This document shows positions 36,981-50,600 of a stretch of 64,000 nucleotides of DNA, in pieces. Positions within the stretch are counted from its first letter, which is position 1. The number at the start of each line of letters is the position of its first letter. The notes beneath the pieces are model-generated. The model saw only the letters and a list, made by a program, of their open reading frames with translations, did no database searches and had not been told where the DNA came from. Source of the DNA: Nymphaea colorata (lineage: Eukaryota; Streptophyta; Magnoliopsida; Nymphaeales; Nymphaeaceae); assembly GCF_008831285.2 (NCBI RefSeq), contig NC_045139.1:19484892-19548891 (forward strand), given 5' to 3'. A program made the position numbers and the translations under genes.

Positions 36981-39328
36981 AATCTTTTCTACAATAAGTG
37001 AGTTAAAAAAAAAACATGTTGAACTAACTAAATAGAATTGGGGCCTTCTAACTTTTGAGATACTTGTCACGCTATATATTCTTACAAAAAAAAAAAAAAT
37101 CGGCATTTAATTTTTCTCATATAAATTTACACGTACACTTAATAAAAAATGTACATGCAATCTGCCAATACCATACACAGATGACGGACGTTTATATCTG
37201 CTTTTACTTTTATTTTTAGATCAAATTAAAAATATTTTAAGTTCTTTTTTAAATTAAAACAAGCAAGAACTAAGCCAACAAAGGCCAATATTTTTGTTTA
37301 CGCCATTGATTCAAAGGTTCTACGAAACTTCTAAACCCACCTTTTGGTCTTCCAAGACACCGTTTGACTGAACAAATTTCTCTCTTACTTTGGTTATGGA
37401 CGCCAGTGGACACTGGACTATATATATATATATGTATGAAGGCTTGGACTTTCTATTGTATATATGTATATGAAGGACTTGGACTTCCTATTACATTTCT
37501 CAAATCATTTAGATTATAATGAAACCTCTTGTATTTAACACGTACATACACACAGAAATATGTATTATTTTTTATAATAGTTGTGGCTGTCCTGCAGTTT
37601 GGTTGGATTTCAGCAAGGCTTTGGAAATTCAACTCCAACGACCGACTCAAATTTAAAAGTCAAAGAGACGTTGAAATTCGATGGAGGAGATAAATTTTAT
37701 TGTCTCTTTAATTTTGTGAAATTTGAGATTGTATAAGACTCTTGGTTCTAAATTATTATAAAAGTCAATGTATGTAACGAATTTCGAACATTTTTTTCCA
37801 ACTTGCATACTTAGTCGGCCCTCCGAATTCATATGCAAAGTCGGGGTTCAAAATTCTTGGTTGTATCCAAATGGTCATAAACAGCGTAAAGCTAAGTCTG
37901 GAAGCCATGCACGCGTCATCCTCAACTTATTTAATGTCATGTTTTTACAAATTTAATTTTCTTGGAAAATAATGAAAATTCTATTTATTAGGACTGTTTA
38001 GGAATCTTAATGATCTTATTAATATATGCTATAGTATAAAAAAGTAACACCCACGAGAATTAAATTTTTCAAGGTCTGTCAATCCGACCAGCTATGTTGT
38101 TTCTCTTGAACACAAATTGACTCTAAACAACTTATAAAATTTGTTCTACATGCCAAAATTTCTTGGTTTATTAGATTTTAAAAAAATGATTAAGAATATC
38201 AACCCACTTAGATCATATGTGAAGAATTTATATCTATCCCACATGCAAAGATTTTCTTCGCAAGATTGTCTTGGTAATCAAATAAAACTTAAAATCAGCA
38301 CAGATCCTTCAAGAAAACAATCCTTAACCTAATCCCGAAGAAAAAGGTAATGATCTATTAGGACCAATTGAAAAATGGCTGAACAATCATAATCGGAAAA
38401 AAAAAAAAAAGGAAAAAGAAAACAAACAGTCCACTTAATGTTAGGTCCACCATCCAGAGAGACTCAGTAAGCGTGTGGAGGGGGTCATCGAAAAAATTAC
38501 AAAGAACTGCCTAACAAGAGGACAAATAACAAATGGGCGCGTTAAGTTCTTAGACATATAAAGCGAAGTGCCTAACTTTCATAAATTTCTCGAGAAACTG
38601 CTTTTCGATGAAAAATAGTAAAATATTTGACCAAATTTATTTTCCATTTTTAAAAATTGGACAGAGCTTCGAGCCGGATGAATGAACTTTAAGAAGGGCA
38701 AACCTTGTCTTTCATATATATATATATATATATATATATTTAAAAGGCCTTGTTTGTAAATTTACAAAAAAAATTCGCCGCTATTTCGACATGCTTAAAA
38801 AGTCAGACATCCATTTGTAATTAGCCAATTTGATGGGCAGTACACCATAAATCATTTCTCGACCGCAAGCTTCTCTGCCTCTCCGCGTAAGTGCAAGCGG
38901 CCAATGAAATTAAACGGTCACACTTTTGAAATGGACGGTGCAGATCGAGCCAGCCTGATCGCCTCAATTTCTCCTTGTGTGCTGCTGCCGGCAAATTTTC
39001 CCATTTTTCCAAATGCACCCAACGGTCCTTCTTGACTTCGATCAAGTTCATTCTTTGAGATGCAGCGAGGATCAGAAAATAAGTACAAAATATATAGAGA
39101 ATGTAAACGGAAGTGGTTCACTTAACGCATCTGTCTTCGTCCCATCCTCTCTATAAATATACATTCGCAAATTCTTGGTAGTACTACAAGGTCTCATCCT
39201 ACCTCTGCCCATCAATTTGTTCTCCTCTCTGATACTACTGCAAGAAAGAGTCCATTCTCTCACCAGTGAGCAGTGAAGAACAAATCAATCCTTCAGGTTC
39301 CGATCTGGGCAGGAACAGAAACTTAACC
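36981..39328. other. AT-rich intergenic DNA and promoter region of PLP-enzyme copy A
   Basis: No gene recognised up to about 38800. Short AT microsatellites lie at about 37420-37431 and 38717-38740. From about 38820 the composition becomes more balanced toward the start codon at 39329. Confidence 0.5.
39151..39160 (+). promoter_or_regulatory. Candidate TATA box of PLP-enzyme copy A
   Basis: CTATAAATAT lies 169 bases before the start codon. The paralogue has a closely matching box (TCTATAAATA) at a similar distance, which supports both. Confidence 0.65.
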
Positions 39329-42300
39329 ATGGCATCAGGTCCTCTTCTCTTCTTTCGCGATACCAACTGCAACAATGCGGAAAAGGAAGAAGCCAGTACT
39401 GAGGAATGGGATAAGTTTTCTGCCATGTTGCAGAAGAGGCATGCAACCGCTGCCGCTTCTCCGGCCTTCCGGGACGAAGTCGATGAGGAGGATGAGAGTG
39501 GGTCTTCATCTGCAAGCGATCACGATAAGCAGCAGGAGGCTGCCGAAGATCTCCGGTACCGGGCCGAGTCCTTCCGGGCGCTGCACGAAGGGGTGGTTGA
39601 TGGCCAAAGCAGCGTGAAGGAGAAGTGTGCTTGGCTAAGGTCTCAGCTGGTTGGGGAGGATGTTGAGTTCGAAACTCCATTTGGGAAGCGCCTCCTCACC
39701 TACGCCGACCACACCGCCTCCGGCAGGAGCCTCCACCATATTGAGAACTACCTCATCCAGAAAGTCCTGCCTTTCTACGGTGACCATCTCTTGCTCTCTC
39801 CATATCTAGAATTTTATGGAGCTCCTTGCTTTTTAATGCTTAGATTTATGCATTTATAGAGGTAATCTAGGGGCTGATTTTTCTACATTTCGGAAAAATA
39901 AATTGTAATTTGCTATGATATGTTCTTCACCATATCATTTTTCATCAAAGTGTCATAACTTCTCCAGCAGGCCTTTTGATGTCTATAGTTGTAAGATGGG
40001 TAACTAGAATTTCTAATTTGATCGAGTATTTGGCGGCGAAAAATGGATGTGAGTAAGATAAAACTTGCTAAACACAAAAGCCATTTGATTGTGCAAACAG
40101 GCAACACTCACACCGACGACAGCTTCGTCGGCCACCGGACGACGAAGATGGTGCATGAGGCGGCCGAATACATAAAGGCTTGCATGGGGGGCATCGCCGA
40201 CGATGCCTTGCTCTTCTGCGGCTCGGGGACGACGGCGGCGATCAAGCGGCTACAGGAGGTGATGGGCATCGCCGTGCCGTCCACGATGAGGTCGAGGGTG
40301 CTCGGCACGCTGAGGCCGGAAGAGAGGTGGGTGGTGTTCGTGGGGCCATACGAGCACCACTCCAACCTGCTCTCGTGGCGGCAGTCGCTGGCGGAGGTGG
40401 TGGAGATCGGAGTGGACGGGGAGGGGCTGGTGGACATGGAGAAGCTGCGCAGGGAGCTGAAGTCGGCCAAGTACGCGAACCGACCGCTGCTGGGTTCGTT
40501 CTCCGCCTGCAGCAACGTCACGGGGATCTATTCCGACACTCGGGCCTTGGCTCGGCTCTTGCACGAGCATGGCGCCTTCGCTTGCTTTGACTTTGCTGCC
40601 AAGTAACTGCTTTTGACATTCTACTTCGTTTTTAGGTGACCTATAATGACTTTCTTCTACTACTTTCTGAATTCAAAGCAAATGGGAAGTTGCAAACAGA
40701 GAACTTTGCTTAGCAATGATTCGGAAAAGTAGCTGAACATATATTTCTGATTTTTTTTATCAAGTGCAAACATAGTGGTAGATGCCGGCACCAAGTTGCT
40801 GCCAACTCTGCCTTCAAGTTAAAGTCAATTATTTTGAAATATGTAAACTAAATTGTCTGTTTTCTTACATATATTATCCTTTCATGTTCAACTGTCTTGA
40901 AAAAAAAAATCGATGTCACACTCAAAGCTTAGAAAACCAACAAAACACTACCTTCATTACTTCTTTAATTTCTCAAGTCCCAACCAATTTCTTTAACGAG
41001 TTCCACCGTTGCTTTACACCAATGTAAATTATTTTGATTTTCGTGGGGGCATGCAGTGGACCATATGTGAAGATTGACATGCGATCCGGGGAGCTCGAAG
41101 GGTATGATGCAGTATTCTTGAGCCCTCACAAGTTCGTGGGCGGGCCTGGCACACCAGGGATTCTGCTCATGAGCAAGACCCTCTACTGCCTCTCTTCATC
41201 GCCTCCTTCAACCTGTGGTGGAGGCACTGTCGCCTTCGTCAATGGCTTCAATGAGCAGGTACCCTTTAATCGTCCACTACGTATTCAGCAATCAAGAACT
41301 GCCCATTTGGTTTCATCTTCACCATCATGATCATATTCATCTTCTCCAGGATACCTTATACCACAAGGACATAGAAGAGAGGGAGGACGCCGGAACTCCG
41401 GCGATCGTCCAGAAGATCAGAGCGGCCCTGGCCTTCTGGGTGAAGGAGTACATGGGCTACCACCTCATCGACTCCCAGGAGACCTTTTGGCTCGGACGCG
41501 CTCTCAAGAGGCTGCTCTCCAACCCCAACGTAATCGTCCTCGGCAACACCAAGGCCAAGCGCCAGCCCATCATCTCCTTCTTGGTCCGCACGACCTCTCC
41601 GGCGGAGACGACGTCCTTCGGCGAGAAAGGGGATCCGAAAAGCGGCGTATTCATGTGGGGGGAGAGGGCCACAAGGAGAGACAAACCCCTCCATGGCCGC
41701 TTCGTCGCCAAGCTCTTGAACGATCTCTTTGGAATCCAAGCGCGTGGCGGCTGCTCCTGTGCCGGCCCCTACGGCCATGTCCTGCTGGAAGTGGGCAAGG
41801 AGAAGTCGCTGGCCTTTCGTTCTGCCATCCTAAAGGTAGATAATCTTCTCTCGTCGGTGGGCACGCTGCATATTAGATTCCAATAGAATATACCTTTGAC
41901 CATCTTTGCTTCATATTTTTGGATTTAATTCGATTTCAAATGGAAATATTCAAAGTATATACCACATCTAAATGCTCATTTTAAATTTGAAACCTGAATT
42001 CAATTTGAGTCCAACATTTAAATTCATAACCTAATCCTATTCTGCCGCATTGTTATATATTAGGATCCGATTTTTCAGGATATATGACTATATGATATAG
42101 ATGTTTATTGAGTTTTAAATCTAAATTCAAATATGGATCCAATCATATATTTATTTAAAACCAAATTCAAATCCGATCGAATGTCAGCTTTTAAATCCAA
42201 ATTTAATCCAATTTCTTGAGAATGTTAGATTTTTTTTCTAGATATAATGACTTTTGTAAGACAATTCGGTCGGATATTCAATCTGAATTAAATCGATTTG

Positions 42301-42765
42301 AGTCGCACCCACAGCAAGAATTTTCTTGTCTTCAGGCCCAAACATTTTTCCTCATGAGCTAATTAGCTCGACCTTGTTCAGGGTTACAATGGACTCAAGC
42401 CGGGATGGACGAGGGTCAGTTTCTCATACTACATTTCCTACGAAGAATTCGAGTTCATACTTGCCGCCATTGAGTTCATTGCGATCTACGGCCAACGCTT
42501 CCTCCCGCTCTACCGCTTCAACTGGAAGACCGGCGACTGGACGTTTAGGAAGAGCGCGATCGGCAGCATCGTGAAGGGCAGCCATGAACGAGCAGGCGGA
42601 GACTTCCCGCCATCACCTTCCAGTTCGAACACGTCGCTTGTCGAACGCAAGTACGTGTCATATCTCCAGAACGCCAAACTTGTCGCCAAGAACCTTCAAA
42701 AATTTCCGGCAGCCCGGCGAGTGCCCGCTGGCGTCGACGTCGACCTCATCCTCTTCAGAATCTGA
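39329..42765 (+). CDS. Class-V aminotransferase / cysteine-desulfurase-like PLP enzyme, copy A
   Basis: Five exons: 39329-39779, 40101-40602, 41057-41258, 41350-41835 and 42382-42765; 674 residues. A fold-type I PLP enzyme. Signatures in order: RLLTYADHTASGRSLHHIENY near residues 130-150, NTHTDDSFVGHRTTKMVHEA, the cofactor-contact GSGTTAAIKRL, and YEHHSNLLSWR. Then comes FDFAA and the Schiff-base lysine in SPHKFVGGPGTPG (Lys343), and later RGGCSCAGPYGH. NifS/SufS and the molybdenum-cofactor sulfurase N-terminal domain share this fold. The substrate is unknown to me. The first ~100 residues are acidic and Ser-rich, without a clear transit peptide, so a cytosolic location is inferred. The ATG sits in a good context (AACCATGG). 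The exon 2/3 junction makes Asn318 where copy B has Ser. Intron 4 (546 bp) carries a repeat insertion. Confidence 0.85.
41905..42310. repeat. Dispersed AT-rich repeat inside intron 4 of PLP-enzyme copy A
   Basis: This block repeats short motifs (AAATTCAA, GATCCAAT, AATCCAAATTTAATCC). It resembles blocks at about 31550-31710, 34335-34480 and 44140-44560 in wording and composition. The corresponding intron of copy B is only 295 bp and lacks it, so it probably inserted after the gene duplication. The family type is not known to me. Confidence 0.45.
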
Positions 42766-44139
42766 TGGCCAATGTTTTGTATTGACCTACTTTGCCAAGA
42801 GAGTTGCAAATATTGATCGCCATAACTCTCAATGTCTCTCGTAGTTTAATTTAGTTGTATATGTAGTTGGCAAGGTTGAATGCTCGAAAAGAAAGGCTCA
42901 AAGTCTTCATTACTCCTGCCTCCAAGGTCTTGAATTGGGTCGATATTTGGATGAACAGGAATATGATCAGAAGAACCAATATGAGATCGTCTAAATTAAA
43001 CGGACAAACGATTAGGAAGCCCGTTTGCCGGAGAAATCTAACGAGAGAAAATGATCGAACCTTAGTAAATCAACTCTTCATATTGTATCTAGAAAGCCAA
43101 ATTTGATAAAAACAGCTTAAGACATTGAAATTCAAAGAGTATTGTCTTCATGGTCATGTATACCTTTATTCATTCTCTCTATCACGGCTGTTACTACCAT
43201 TTGCGGCTCATATCGACATTCCAAGTGGTGGAACCGACTATGGGGACGCTGGCCACAGGGTCATGTTGGTGGCCCTTCATCTCCAAGATCCATGGTCGTG
43301 ATGGTAGAGTATTTTAATAGCGTGATATTTTTTTTATTTCTGTGGATTTTTCATCATTATAATGTTTTCTATATGGGTTATTTTTGGGCATTTTGAAAGA
43401 TAAACTGATACTTCAATCATCTCGGACCCGAACACCAACTCTCATGTTCAGGCCCGAATATATACGTTTTCCAAAATTTAATTAAGCAAAATATGGAATG
43501 CACTAATATACTGCGACGTCTCATGTTTTCCATTGGAAAAGTATGAAACTACAACCAACTTTTCTTCTCATTGCATATTGAGGATGAAACTACAACCAAC
43601 TTGATTAATTTTTTTAGACAAAAACAATTGTACGTTTTAGATTGTTTGTATTTTGCTGTTGGATTCTTTTCAGATCTATGGATGTTGAGGCAATTAGATC
43701 GAAAATGAGAGCTGTCAGTTTGTGAACTTCATAACCAACTCACATAACAAAGAGCTAGAGCTTTTATGGCTTCCGGGGTTTTATGCTGAAGGTGGGTTTC
43801 CGAAAGTAAACATTAAAAAAAGACGCTCTTGTGACTTAGAAGTTCACCGCTTAATGAGTTCATCGCTTATGGAGCACAGACAGGGTTTAGCCTCGATGAG
43901 CCAGAAATGACTTACTTTGCTCCATTCATCTCGTTTTCATCATTTCCCTAACTTATCTAGCAACATTCTCACTCTCAAATCTCAAGAAACGCCATCTCAA
44001 TACCTGCGGTTTAACTTGAGAAGAAATTCAGTGTATGCATTCAAACTTGAGGTTAACTACGATTTCAAAAACTTTATCAGAGATCAGCCACTACTCATGT
44101 GAGCTTTGGTACCTGAAGGTTTTACATGTTAGTAGAAAT

Positions 44140-44560
44140 GTCAATATATCCGATTCAGATGGGATACCAGACCAAACCATCCTGAAATAAATAGTATATA
44201 GAAAAAAATTAATATCTGAGTAACAAGTCAGATCAGTTTCTGATTTAAGAAATGGCATCCGGTCGATTCCTATTCGGGCATATATAAATGTTTGATCAGA
44301 TTCAGATTCAAATTCAAATCAGATTTACTTGTAAATGAATATCATATATCCAATACTCCTACATTTTGAAAATCATCCAGATTCGTTTCAAATTCTGATT
44401 TGTATATGAATGTAAAAGTCCAATTCAGATTGAAATCAAATTTCCAATTTAGATTCTGATATGTCATTTCTTCGTTCGTATTCAAATCTGAGTATGTAAA
44501 TATCCTAAAAAAATGGATATGATTAAGAAGATATCTGATTTGAATCTGATCCATTGACAA
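44140..44560. repeat. Dispersed AT-rich repeat with weak inverted ends
   Basis: About 420 bp of AGATTC/AAATTCAAAT-type text. The left end contains TGTCAATATATCCGATTCAG and the right end, in reverse, TGTCAATGGATCAGATTC, so it may be a MITE-like element. TACATG occurs just outside both ends but not directly at the inverted repeats, so a target duplication is unproven. Confidence 0.4.
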
Positions 44561-46138
44561 TCAGTACATGCCAGTGGCTATTGTTTTTCATCTTTCCTGC
44601 TTTTATCACAGGATCATTGGCGTGTTCAAGTTGGCGTTGGTAGACTTAGGATTAACAAATCAATCTTTTCATGGATTGCCAAGTTGGTCAAGTTTATTAA
44701 CTGAAAATCCATATTAACAGCCCACAATGTATACATAAGTTGCAAACTTTCGTTCAGATATTCTAAAAAAGGGTGTCAGGACAACTACTCCTGAGATCTG
44801 CATGCATCACAAAACTTTGCGTGCTTGTCACGAGTACTAAGTAAAATTCATTTCAATTGCATCGATGTGAAGTTTTATATACTTTATAATGAGGATAGAA
44901 AATACTAAACCTGAATTCAATAAGCTGTGAGACCACAGCTCATTTGTTCCATTAACTATTCATCAGAGAAAATTCATTATGTTCCTCGTCTGAGGCTATC
45001 GTTTCCACCATATATATGTCCCTGAGCTACTTGTCAAGCTCGATGTAAGTTCAGGCGCAAGCATAGATTGTGCGTTTGCATGCTTGAAAAGATAAAATTA
45101 CTTTCTGATATTCTGATTTCATCTGTACATAATTTTTAGTGAACAAAGAGTGTGAACATAACCAGTTTCGCACATACTCTGCAACTTTAGCTTCCCCTTC
45201 TGTTTTTTTTCTCGCACCATATGGTGATCTGTCTCCCTTCCATTCATCGTCGTTGTCACGACAACAACAACACAAACAGTTGGTGTTATTATGGAATGGA
45301 GAGCGATTGTAGAATCAAGTACGCTTCTCCAGTACGTGACCTATCAGTTTTTTTGGAAAATATTGGCATGAAACTGCAATGCTGCCAAGGACAGCCATGT
45401 TTGTGACTATGCATGGCCTAAAAGAGTTCAAATTGGATCTCTCCTAAGAAGAAGCCATGACCTGATGATCACAAGTCTAAAGACCCAACCAAGAAAATAA
45501 AATACGTCAATAATGTCAGTCCTAACTCAGTTGTCGAGTTGCTTCAGTTTGTTTCTTTCACGCTTCTTCTCCGATCTCTTTCGTGTGGCAACACAACTTG
45601 GTTGATCGGCGCCGGGCCGACCTATAACTTGAACGAGATGGAAACGCAATTGGACTGTAGAATCGATTTTGAAATTTCTTTATAGTTTGAATTATTAGAA
45701 AGATTAGAAATTTATCGTGAGCTAATTCTTGATCCTTTTGAATAGTCATACCATAGACTTAATTGAGTCTTTTCTCTGCACGTAGCATATATATTTCCAT
45801 GCACAGATGATTAATTGAGTCATTTGGAAGAAGTTTAGTCATATATCTTGTTGTCTTTTCAAGTTCAAAAGTAGGAAAAAGAAAAGATATTGGCATATCG
45901 TTATATGTTGTCGACCATGCTAACTTCTTTTTATTTTTTTTCAATTTGAGGAGATAAAAGGCCTCCACTTTTCACTTTCCCCTAAGGTCAAGAGTCACAT
46001 CAACTTGTATAACGAGTTGACGCTCATGTCTTTACCAGCCACCGGCTTGAAGCGGTGTGACAAAACCTTCAAGAAAACTATGCTAATCAGAATCAAGCCT
46101 GCTAGTGAAAATCGAGCCCTCAACAGAATATAAAAATG

Positions 46139-46141
<3 letters not shown>

Positions 46142-46214
<73 letters not shown>
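46142..46214. repeat. Compound (TA)n(GA)n microsatellite
   Basis: About 50 bases of TA dinucleotides pass directly into about 22 bases of GA dinucleotides. It is intergenic. Confidence 0.92.
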
Positions 46215-47923
46215 CGTGAGTCAAAGTGATAAGTTTGTAAGTGGAATATTTTTCTTCTGCATATAATATTAACGATGTTGAAAGACTAAGTGGGATACGC
46301 TATCAATACCTAACCATGTTATAATTCTTAGTCATCAACAAAGCCCTTTGTCTTCATCTCCCCCAAACTTCTTGAATTGAGATCATGTACTACTTGCTTG
46401 TATCTTACTCAAATGACTTCCTTTGTATATTGGAGAGGTGGCGGTTTCCCGTTCTGCTAACATCTTCCTGCCTGCTCAAGAGAAACTATTAACATCATAT
46501 GCTGATCATTAATTATTTTTCCACACCTAACATATGGTGACGACCTTACCTTTGAATCTTTGATTTCCAAATATTTTAGAAAAATTTCGACTTCTTTCAA
46601 GCAATTTTTTTTTTTTTATGAAAACGATTCTTCAATGAATACTGTGAGTCTGTGACTGTGGCTGACGCTGATGAAACTTGAAAGAGTACATCCAACTTAA
46701 ATATTTATTTTAATTCCTTATATCCATTTCAAATAATTTAAATATTTTTTTAATTCAAAGAATCAACAAGTAAGGCAACCATTAGCAATGCAAATGATAT
46801 TCTCAATCAGTGAGCACACGCATCAATGTAACGATCTAGCTCACTCCACACCAGCTTCGGGTATTTGGGCATTTGATGGATCTCAATCTCTCTTCTAACA
46901 GTTTTAGTTACAATTTCAAAAAAAAAAGAAAGAACCAGGACAATCAACTATTTTAATGTCTTCTTTTGTAAGCTCTTAAAGCTCTCTCTTCAATATAAGA
47001 CTAAACTTCTCAAAGTAATGCATCAGAGTCTATACTTAATTCAGGATCATCCTTGAGACCATGGAGAGGAGGAACTCAAACTCATAGCTTCTCCCCTGGT
47101 AAGGAAGAGTAGAATGATGGACCAACCTAAAGCCATTTTTCAATGGTGCCAATCTCTTCTATAATTCAAATTCATATACTCTAAAATTCAAATTAATTGT
47201 CACCCTGCTTCTTTTTGTTCATCTAGTTTATGTATTTTTTTACATTCTTTGGTGCGCATGTGTACTCAAATATTTATGATGGCTGATACAAGCCAATGTG
47301 GAATGGCTGATACACAATATTATCTAGGTTCCACATAGAATTTATATATATAGATGTTGCTGAATGATTAAAAAATAAAAAGTTGTCGCTAACAAACAGT
47401 TGTCACTGGAGCATAATATCGGTTTATGATGCAGCAACAGTTGATGATACTTTTTAACAACATTTTATATTGCTTTTAATAAAATTTTAAATTTTAATAA
47501 TCCCCCCGGCAACACCTGACATCCAGCAGTTATCCATCCTACAGCCACTGACTTCTTGTGGATGTGAATCTTCCCTATCAGTTTCAGTTGAAAGGAAGCG
47601 GGATGAGCAATCTGAGCTGATACCGACTTCCCGCCTCTAGTTGAGAACGTCATCTGCCATTGAACTTCCTCCATTGGAGGGAAGCCACAAATTTCTTCAG
47701 TTCAGGTAAAGGCTTTTACGTCAAAAGATGGCCCAGAATTCTCCCTAGAACTCGAATTTAGTTGGCTTGGACTTTGTCGAAGTGGAATTCTCATACAACA
47801 CTGGAAAGAGAGAGAAACCGTGTGTGTCTGTATAGGCACATGGCGTCAGCCCCACTGTATTTTCAAAACATTCACAACAAGTGGTGGCATGAGAGAGACG
47901 ACTCGAAGGTCTAACTTTTTTTT

Positions 47924-48136
47924 GCGACCACCCAACCTTCAATTCAAATGTCATGCATGCTATCTTTTACGGCCTCAAACAATAACGCCTTTTAGCGACC
48001 ACCTATCGTTCAATTCAAATGTCATGCATGCCATCTTTTACGGCCTCACACAATGGCGCTTTTTTGCGACCACCTAGCCTTCAATTGAAATGTCATGCAT
48101 GCTATCTTTTACGGCATCAAACAGTAGCGCCCACAT
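47924..48136. repeat. Three-copy 71-bp minisatellite with CATGCATG in every unit
   Basis: Units start GCGACCACC at 47924, 47995 and 48066, each exactly 71 bases apart. Every unit carries TTCAATT, then ATGTCATGCATGC, then ATCTTTTACGGC. Copies differ at a few positions. CATGCATG is the core of the RY element bound by plant B3 factors, but here it may only be part of the repeat. Confidence 0.93.
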
Positions 48137-50600
48137 GAATCGAACTAAAAGTTGTCGTATGCACCCTGAAGCAAAATTCAAATTGGACAAATATTTTGTA
48201 AAAAACATTATTTTAGCCTTTCTTAATTTTTTCTAAGATAAGCTGTGGAAATTTTCTGTTTAATGTGATTGGGCAGTTGGCTATGGGTTTGGCGGTTTCT
48301 TGGCTTGTGTTTGACGGTTTCTTGGCTGGAGTCACTGGTCATTACAATCAGAGGCTGTTTTTTGCATGTAGGTATTCTTTGGTATTTCTAAAATTGAAAA
48401 TTCCTTTCATTATTATTTTATTAAATTATTTGCCAAGGTAGAGTCAGCTTATAATATTATATATATTACTTTGGAATTGAAAATTTCCAGTCAGTACCGC
48501 CCTCCAAAGGGACTGGAAATTTATGTGCAGTAAATATAATATTCTTAAAACTGTACCTTTTCAATTAAGTTGTGCTATAAATATCTTTCTCTACTGGACT
48601 GTATTCTATGCGTATTTTTTCCACCTCTTGGGTGGGACAAAAGTTTCGAAAAGAAGTTTTTCAGAATCAACTCAACGGCAAGTTTTTTCATCAGAAGTTT
48701 CGTAGAAAGGAAAAAATTTTAAAATTTAAATCCTAACTCCATTGCCATAAGATATTTCATGCTCATCAAACACACCCTTAAGGAATCAATATGAAAATAA
48801 GTAATTTTTGTAGCATACGAACAATTACCCACATGCATCAGTCCCTCTTTCCCAACATTATCAGCACCAAAAACCGTGAGAAAGTAAATAATAATATTTT
48901 TTTTCGACTTTTGCCATATTGAGATTCATAATGTGATATTTCGTTGTGCACTTTTAAGTTCAAAATTCTTTGCGTTCAAAACAAAATAATAGTATTTTCT
49001 TCGATTTTATGCTTTATCGTTCGCAACTATGTTCTAGATGGAAACGGTCAAATCCTTTGCGTCGCCAAGCTTTTGTCCAGAACGAACGAGACCAAAGACA
49101 CCGCCCCTGGTTAGGAACAGAGCCAGGCAAAGCGGCCAACGGTGTTTGACACGTTGACGTGCGTTCAGACACGTTCATGTGCCCTTATGGAAGTGAAAGC
49201 TCGGTTCTAATAGTTCTTTAATTTCTCCCAATATGACCGCCTATGCATGGCCAATTTTTTTTTTCTGAAACAATTAAAAAAGAAAAGGAAAAAAAAAAAA
49301 CTACATTTGGATAACGCTTGATATCATAAATGTAAGGGCGGAGGGAAGGAAGGCTGGCAGTTTAGGAAAAAAAATAAATTTATGTTTATATTTTTGAAAA
49401 TTTTTAATTTGGCACATGTAAAAATTATTCTGAAAATTAAGTTCCCATATAAATATTAAAAATACTATTTTGACCCCTCTTAGAAATAATTGGGTGTATC
49501 ATGAGCGGACTCATTCAAATTGCTGGGACATGATTCTAATTAACTGGCCCCTCAAAGTCTATGACATTTTTATCTTTAAGATCAGCTTCATTATGAGACT
49601 GGATTTTCAAGTCTTTTTTTCCTCATAAAATTCACCAAAAGTTAGATGAGAATATGTGTGTGACTTATGATTCTGGTTATTTAGAATCACCCAACCATCG
49701 TTCATCGAGTCAGAACCATGTAGATGTTTAAAAGAAAAACAAAGAAAAAAAAAATTATGAATGGATACTCAATGACTAAAATTACCATAATTTTGTTTCT
49801 TTCTTTTTCTCTTAATTACATATCCTGTTGAATCGGATAGACCTTGTTAGATGGTTTCCTGACGTTGCAAAGTTAGAGTCACCATCCAATTAATTAATAT
49901 AAATGGATATTAAATGTCTAAAATTACCATCATTTTCTTTCTTTCTTTTTCTCTTAATTGTCTGTCCTCTTGAATCAGATAGACCTTGTTAGATGGTTAT
50001 TGACAATGAAAAGTTAGAGTTCAATATATATATATATATATTGGCTGCGACATATTGAAAGGCATAGTTTGTTTAGTACTAAGCATGATCTGTATTAAAC
50101 ACATGACTTAATTTCAAGGTTGCCGCCACTCTAAGAAGTCATCTGATTAGTTGTGATAAAATGATGGGACCTGTTTGGAACCTTTAAGAACATGAACTTG
50201 GTCAAAACCCTGTGGGGGAAAATGCCAAAGTTCAGGTATTGCAGAAGTGGCCATGGTGGAGCCAAACACGACTCGCCAATTTGACTGTTTGCACACTGTT
50301 TGACGTTCCAAGGCGGGAGAGCTTGGAAACGGTCTGCAATATAAAATATTATCGCTTTTCTGTCCTGCCTTTCTCCCGTTTTAAGGCTAAAGAAATGTAC
50401 AATACAATTTACACTAGGAAAGTTTTTCCTGCAAACACATTGGGGCGGGCTCCGTTCTGATTCTAGACAATCCACTTTTTTTCTTTTTAGTTAGTTTCAA
50501 ATGATTTTAGAAGCAGTTAACTATGTTTATAATTTTTTATTTCAGAAAAATAAAAATAAAATAATTTTGTTAACAAATACACGGTCCAAGCTTATCTTAT

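Larger units (their letters stand above)
42766..50600. other. Intergenic region between the two PLP-enzyme copies
   Basis: About 8 kb of AT-rich DNA with no recognised gene and no trace of a third copy. The first few hundred bases are probably copy A 3' UTR. A stretch at about 43180-43310 is less AT-rich (GTGGTGGAACCGACTATGGG) but gives no protein I know. Repeats in it are listed separately. A short AT run lies at about 50025-50041, and two similar 100-bp blocks (near 49770-49880 and 49900-50000, both with CTTTCTTTTTCTCTTAATT) suggest another local duplication. Confidence 0.5.

Noticed and set aside
40108-41778. Antisense frames across both PLP-enzyme genes
   Set aside because: They mirror the GC-rich exons of the sense genes and occur equally in the paralogue because the sense sequence is conserved.
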